From: Bermanella sp044597725
Lineage (GTDB): Bacteria; Pseudomonadota; Gammaproteobacteria; Pseudomonadales; Oceanobacteraceae
Assembly (NCBI RefSeq): GCF_044597725.1
Contig: NZ_CP139003.1
Coordinates: 992,001 to 1,056,000, forward strand
DNA length: 64,000 nucleotides
Direction: 5' to 3'
This document shows positions 60,604 to 64,000 of the stretch, piece by piece. Within the stretch, counting starts at the first letter, position 1. Each line of letters begins with the position of its first letter. The position numbers were made by a program, and so were the translations under genes. The notes under the pieces were generated by a model that ran no database searches, was not told the DNA's origin, and saw only the letters and a list, made by a program, of their open reading frames with translations.

Positions 60604-61217
60604 TGAGTTTATTAAGTAAAAAGCAGCAAGATAAGTTGACTGAATCAGTAAAGAAGGTTGAGAAGGTAACCGATGCCGAACTGGTTACTGTTTTGGCACG
60701 TGCATCAGATAACTATCATTATATTCCAACTCTGTGGGCCGCCATGTTTGCACTACTGACTCCAGGCGTGCTGAGTTTTTCCCCATTCTGGCTTGGCTGG
60801 TTTGAGTTGATTATTGCCCAGAGCAGCGTTTTTGTTGTGCTGGCGCTGGTTTTTCGTCTGCCATTTCTAAAATACAAGCTTGTTCCAAACTCGGTGAAAA
60901 AATTCCGTGCAGAGATGATGGCAAAACGTATGTTTTTAGAGCAGGGGCTGCACCACACCAAAGGCGAAACCGGTATTCTTATTTTTGTATCTGAAGCCGA
61001 GCACTACGTTGAAATCCTAGCTGATCGTGGTATCTCAGATAAAGTGGATAATCAGGTATGGCAGAAAATCGTTAATGAGTTTACAGCTCAGGTAAAAAAA
61101 GGCGCGGTGCTGGAGGGTTTTGAGACTTGCATAGCCAGCGTAGCAGAGGTTGTATCGGACATTGCTCCAGCAACAGAAAAAAAGAATGAACTGCCAGATA
61201 GGTTGGTGTTGATCTGA
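60603..61217 (+). CDS. Second TPM-domain membrane protein
   Basis: A 204-residue protein whose ATG at 60603 shares its A with the previous TAA stop (TAATG). It starts MSLLSKKQQDKLTESVKKVEKVTDAELVTV and has two membrane spans (about 42-85). A TPM-type domain follows, ending GETGILIFVSEAEHYVEILADRGISDKVDNQVWQKIVNEFTAQVKKG, then a short tail. No glycine tail is present, unlike its partner. The lemA-TPM-TPM set is a common gammaproteobacterial operon of unknown cell-envelope function. Confidence 0.9.
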   Translation: MSLLSKKQQDKLTESVKKVEKVTDAELVTVLARASDNYHYIPTLWAAMFALLTPGVLSFSPFWLGWFELIIAQSSVFVVLALVFRLPFLKYKLVPNSVKKFRAEMMAKRMFLEQGLHHTKGETGILIFVSEAEHYVEILADRGISDKVDNQVWQKIVNEFTAQVKKGAVLEGFETCIASVAEVVSDIAPATEKKNELPDRLVLI

Positions 61218-61250
61218 TTATTGTGCCAACGCTCTCCATTGGCAATAAAA

Positions 61251-61276
61251 AAGGCCAACCGAGAACGGTTGACCTT
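61251..61276 (-). terminator. Intrinsic terminator of tmRNA, probably bidirectional
   Basis: Minus strand: AAGGTCAACC, loop GTTCTC, GGTTGGCCTT followed by TTTT. It lies 8 bp beyond the tmRNA CCA end and 34 bp after the TPM gene stop. Confidence 0.88.
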
Positions 61277-61283
61277 CTTAAAT

Positions 61284-61641
61284 TGGTGGAGACGGCGGGG
61301 TTCGAACCCGCGTCCGCCAACACTCCACTATCGGCTCTACATGTTTAGTCACTCTACTAGTTTAACCCATCACGGCCCGAGAGACAGGGCGTTTAGGGTG
61401 AGCCTAATACTTGTTTAACGGTTTGGCCTTAGACAAGCCTCCCTCGCGAGCCTATGTTGCGTGCCCTCGTCATCTGGCCATAGGCATCCAGAATCTGAGG
61501 TTAGCGGGCAATTAAGCCGCTAGTGCGTAGTTTTCGTCGTTTGCGACTATTTATATGTACAACGGGGATTTAGGTGATCGTTATACCCTCACCACATGCA
61601 CCTCAAGCTTCATCATCGGCGTCGAATCCAAAATCGTCCCC
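61284..61641 (-). ncRNA. ssrA: tmRNA (SsrA)
   Basis: Transfer-messenger RNA, 358 nt with an encoded CCA. The 5' end GGGGAC (61641) pairs with the 3' GTCTCC that precedes ACCA (61284), forming the tRNA-like acceptor. TTCGAACCCCGCC supplies the T arm and GATTCGACGCC the tRNA-like 5' part. The tag frame lies at 61544 to 61512: GCA AAC GAC GAA AAC TAC, GCA CTA GCG GCT, then TAA, giving ANDENYALAA. This classical gammaproteobacterial tag is recognised by ClpXP. Small frames overlapping this region are artefacts. Its protein partner smpB is only about 0.5 kb away. Confidence 0.97.
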
Positions 61642-61807
61642 AAAAGCTTTTGGTATGCCCTTATTGTATGGGCGCCATGGGTCTTATTCAAGTGGGCGGG
61701 TTAAATATATTTTCCATGGGCTCTAAACGGCGAGTTACGGATTGCGTGCGGTAAAACAGGGTTGCCGAAGAAAATCCTCCTGATTTGCGCTGATTGTTTT
61801 TTAATCA

Positions 61808-61836
61808 TTGATTGGTACGTTAGTTTTGGTTAGAAT
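61808..61836 (+). promoter_or_regulatory. Sigma-70-like promoter before a small ORF
   Basis: TTGATT and TAGAAT separated by 17 bp, a good match to -35/-10 elements, upstream of a short hairpin and the 27-codon ORF. Confidence 0.6.
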
Positions 61837-61851
61837 GCGCCGCCATTATTA

Positions 61852-61873
61852 GCCCTGTTTTGGGGCGGTTTTT
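61852..61873 (+). terminator. Short leader hairpin with T-run
   Basis: GCCC, loop of 7, GGGC, then GGTTTTT, about 15 bp after the -10 element. It could act as an attenuator ahead of the small ORF. The stem is short. Confidence 0.4.
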
Positions 61874-61889
61874 ATCTGGAGATACCAAA

Positions 61890-61973
61890 ATGATGCAATT
61901 TTACTCGGTTATGGGCGCTATTATGTTTGTAATGAGCTTGGCGTTTTTATCTGTACAAGCGGTTGCAGGTTAA
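61890..61973 (+). CDS. Free-standing 27-residue hydrophobic small protein
   Basis: An ORF of 27 codons: MMQFYSVMGAIMFVMSLAFL then SVQAVAG. It is hydrophobic throughout, like a signal peptide or single-span protein. GGAG 8 bases before the ATG, a promoter (61808) upstream and a terminator (61989) downstream make a complete small transcription unit between ssrA and smpB. No family is recognised. A secreted leader or regulatory leader peptide is an alternative. Confidence 0.5.
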   Translation: MMQFYSVMGAIMFVMSLAFLSVQAVAG

Positions 61974-61988
61974 TATCCTTTCAACCTT

Positions 61989-62010
61989 AAGGACATAAGC
62001 GTCCTTTTAA
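61989..62010 (+). terminator. Terminator after the small ORF
   Basis: AAGGAC, loop ATAAGC, GTCCTT then TT: a compact stem 16 bp beyond the small ORF stop. Confidence 0.6.
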
Positions 62011-62045
62011 TAGGCTTACTCTGTTTTTGATTATAGAGTAGGCAT

Positions 62046-62072
62046 AAAAAAGCCCAATACTGAGATTGGGCT
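62046..62072 (-). terminator. Intrinsic terminator of smpB
   Basis: Minus strand AAGCCCAAT/ATTGGGCTT followed by TTTT, 26 bp after the smpB stop. Confidence 0.88.
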
Positions 62073-62097
62073 TGTGGTGAGCAAAGTGATTGTTGGG

Positions 62098-62583
62098 TTA
62101 GCGCACATTGTGTTTCATGATGCGTTCTTTTTGCTTGTTCCAGTCTCTTTGCTTACTGGTTTCGCGTTTATCATGTGCTTGCTTACCTTTACCTAATGCG
62201 ATTTTGCATTTCACATTAGGGCCTTTCCAATATAGCTCTAGAGCGATCAAGGTATAACCTTTTTGCTCAGCCATAGCTTTTAGGCGTTCAATCTCTTTGC
62301 GATGTAATAGTAGCTTGCGATCTCGTCTCGGGTCGCAAATAACATGGGTACTAGCCGTATTAAGCGGTGTGATATTACACCCAGTTAACCAAGCTTCATC
62401 GCGATGTATGATCACGTACGAATCGGTTAATTGAGCTTTACCTTCACGAATACTTTTGACTTCCCAGCCTAGTAGAGATAACCCTGCTTCGGTGATGTTG
62501 TCGAGATGGTAATCATGACGGGCCCGCTTGTTGCTACAGATGCTAGAGCCAGTATTTTTCGGTTTTTTCTTACTTTTAGCCAT
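62098..62583 (-). CDS. smpB: SsrA-binding protein SmpB
   Basis: SmpB is the obligate partner of tmRNA, binding its tRNA-like domain during ribosome rescue. The protein has 161 residues from the ATG at 62581-62583 (MAKSKKKPKN), the family's usual length; an upstream in-frame start gives an unlikely hydrophobic leader. Motifs: NKRARHDYHLDNITEAGLSLLGWEVKSIREGKAQL, then LYWKGPNVKCKIALGKGK and the basic C-terminal tail HDKRETSKQRDWNKQKERIMKHNVR. It is on the same strand as ssrA and upstream of it, with a small ORF between. Confidence 0.97.
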   Translation of the reverse strand: MAKSKKKPKNTGSSICSNKRARHDYHLDNITEAGLSLLGWEVKSIREGKAQLTDSYVIIHRDEAWLTGCNITPLNTASTHVICDPRRDRKLLLHRKEIERLKAMAEQKGYTLIALELYWKGPNVKCKIALGKGKQAHDKRETSKQRDWNKQKERIMKHNVR

Positions 62584-62701
62584 GGCGCGAATTATAGGGC
62601 CGAAGCAAAAAAAAAGATATGGGCATTTTATTACCTTGAGATATGCCCCAAAGTTAATCACAATTCCACACATATATAATAAAGGTATTCAAGGGGTTCA
62701 C

Positions 62702-64000
62702 ATGGCAGAGCAAAAAAGCATTCATGGCCTATGGCGCAGCCGTTGGTTGTTTATTTTAGCAGCAACCGGTAGCGCGGTAGGCTTAGGTAATATTTGGAAG
62801 TTTCCTTATATTACGGGCGAAAATGGTGGTGGGGCTTTTGTTCTCGTTTATCTTGTGTGTATCGCCTTAATTGGTATTCCCGTCATGATAGCCGAAGTCT
62901 CTCTGGGCCGCTTAGGCCGACAAAGCCCTATAAATAGTATGAGCGCGATTCGTAAAGACCAAGGGGCTCATCCTGTTTGGGGTTCTATTGGTTGGTTAGG
63001 TGCTGCTTCTGGTTTTCTTATCCTTTCTTTTTATTCTGTTATTGCTGGTTGGGCCTTAGCGTATATTTTTAGAATGGCGGGCGGCATATTTAGTGGCGCT
63101 GGTGCCGCGGAAGCAGAAACCATTTTTGGCGATCTCATCTCTAACCCCGAAGTTTTGTTAGCGTGGCATACCATCTTCATGGTGATCACCATCATCATTG
63201 TTGCCCGTGGTGTTAATAAGGGCCTCGAGCGTGCCATTAGTGTACTTATGCCTTTGCTATTTTTGATTTTGCTGGTTTTGCTGGGTTACTCCATGAGCAC
63301 CCCTGGCTTTGCGGCGGGTTTCGATTTTCTATTCAGCTTCGACTTAAGTAAGTTGACAGCCTCCAGTATTATGGTTGCTTTGGGTCATGCTTTCTTTACC
63401 TTGAGCTTGGGTATGGGGGCTATTATGGCTTATGGCGCTTATATGCCCAAAGATACCTCAATTGGTAAAACAGTACTGACAGTCGGTGCGCTGGATACCA
63501 TAATTGCACTGGTTGCGGGTTTGGTCATTTTCCCTGTGGTCTTCAGTAATGGTATGGAAGCCTCGGCGGGCCCAGGTTTGTTATTCCAAACCTTACCTGT
63601 GGCGTTTGCTCAAATTCCAGGTGGTACCTTGTTTGGTACATTGTTCTTTATTTTGGTTGCGTTTGCTGCTCTTAGCTCGGCTATCTCACTGGGTGAGCCG
63701 GTTGTTGCATGGGCAGTAGAAAGCTTGGGTATTACTCGTACAGCGGCTGCAACTTGGCTGGGTGTGATTATTTGGTTCTTAGGTATTGGTTCGGTGCTGT
63801 CGTATAGTGCTTGGTCAGAATATAAACTGTTTGGTTTAACCTTCTTCGATACGCTCGATTTCATTACAGCAAATATTATGCTGCCTTTAGGTGGGCTATT
63901 AATTGCGATTTTTGCTGGTTGGGTTATACGAGAAAAGGACGTGCAAGCAGAAGTTCGTATGGGCAGTCCTGTCATGTATAATGCGTGGCGCTTGGTATTG
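62702..64000 (+). CDS. Neurotransmitter:sodium symporter (NSS) family transporter, partial
   Basis: 433 codons of a Na+-coupled amino-acid-type symporter, running past the right edge. The start is MAEQKSIHGLWRSRWLFILA. The sodium-site signature GSAVGLGNIWKFPYITGENGGGAF (about residues 23-46) is diagnostic of LeuT/MhsT relatives. Further spans include LGRLGRQSPI, the LeuT-like SFYSVIAGWALAYI and FFTLSLGMGAIMAYGAYM (span 6), with ALSSAISLGEPV in span 8. NSS proteins import amino acids, but the substrate cannot be read here. The ATG at 62702 has AAGGGG 6 bases upstream. Confidence 0.92.
   Translation, partial: MAEQKSIHGLWRSRWLFILAATGSAVGLGNIWKFPYITGENGGGAFVLVYLVCIALIGIPVMIAEVSLGRLGRQSPINSMSAIRKDQGAHPVWGSIGWLGAASGFLILSFYSVIAGWALAYIFRMAGGIFSGAGAAEAETIFGDLISNPEVLLAWHTIFMVITIIIVARGVNKGLERAISVLMPLLFLILLVLLGYSMSTPGFAAGFDFLFSFDLSKLTASSIMVALGHAFFTLSLGMGAIMAYGAYMPKDTSIGKTVLTVGALDTIIALVAGLVIFPVVFSNGMEASAGPGLLFQTLPVAFAQIPGGTLFGTLFFILVAFAALSSAISLGEPVVAWAVESLGITRTAAATWLGVIIWFLGIGSVLSYSAWSEYKLFGLTFFDTLDFITANIMLPLGGLLIAIFAGWVIREKDVQAEVRMGSPVMYNAWRLVL

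Noticed and set aside
61221..61418. Short ORFs across the tmRNA region
   Set aside because: They lie inside ssrA, whose acceptor, T arm and tag are all recognisable.

Overview
The window looks like chromosomal DNA of a heterotrophic, probably marine gammaproteobacterium. Supporting signs are a two-gene smpB/ssrA locus with tag ANDENYALAA, a long FadE-type acyl-CoA dehydrogenase, MetE/MetR, an NsrR/NorB nitric-oxide module, two large TonB receptors, a Na+-coupled NSS transporter, and moderate-to-low GC with AT-rich spacers. An Oceanospirillales/Alteromonadales-like host is my inference; no rRNA or tRNA gene is present to fix it.

Layout. 1-1.8 kb: basic amino-acid ABC importer (hisP, argT, start of hisQ). 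2.1-9.1 kb: class V aminotransferase, TonB receptor, divergent metE/metR. 9.3-10.3 kb: bacterioferritin pair whose haem and ferroxidase residues are split between the two subunits. 10.4-17.6 kb: SLC13 permease, a heterodimeric MdlA/MdlB-type ABC exporter, LysE exporter and DUF885 peptidase. 18-25.3 kb: Czc-type heavy-metal island (His/Cys-rich small protein, czcC, czcB, czcA, czcD). 25.5-30 kb: gdhA, pyruvate oxidase-like ThDP enzyme, MFS permease. 30-35 kb: LysR regulator and dabB-dabA, the DAB inorganic-carbon pump, without carboxysome or RuBisCO genes here. 35-35.4 kb: a non-coding inverted-repeat element. 36.1-40.3 kb: norB, nsrR, nnrS with two NsrR-like operators. 40.4-42.8 kb: fadE.

42.9-50.8 kb: a large haem dioxygenase/peroxidase of the alpha-DOX type and a divergent MalT/LAL-type LuxR regulator. 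They lie between two directly repeated ~160-185 bp segments. One of these still carries the last eight codons of a TonB receptor, and the other is the 3' end of the intact TonB receptor that follows. 50.9-53.8 kb: a Fur-box-preceded operon (PepSY, DUF2271, DUF4198, flavodoxin) divergent from that receptor, probably the reductive half of ferric-siderophore uptake.

53.9-59 kb: serine hydrolase, YitT protein, then the least ordinary part. This is a zinc metallopeptidase with a degenerate N-terminus, an ATP-grasp enzyme broken by one in-frame TGA, and a solitary ectoine synthase (ectC) with intact active-site residues but no ectA/ectB. 59.3-61.2 kb: lemA and two TPM-domain genes. 61.3-62.6 kb: tmRNA, a free-standing 27-residue ORF with its own promoter and terminator, and smpB. 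62.7-64 kb: NSS-family symporter running off the end.

The best candidates for something little described are the peptidase/ATP-grasp/EctC cluster and the alpha-DOX-like fusion with its LuxR regulator inside repeat scars.
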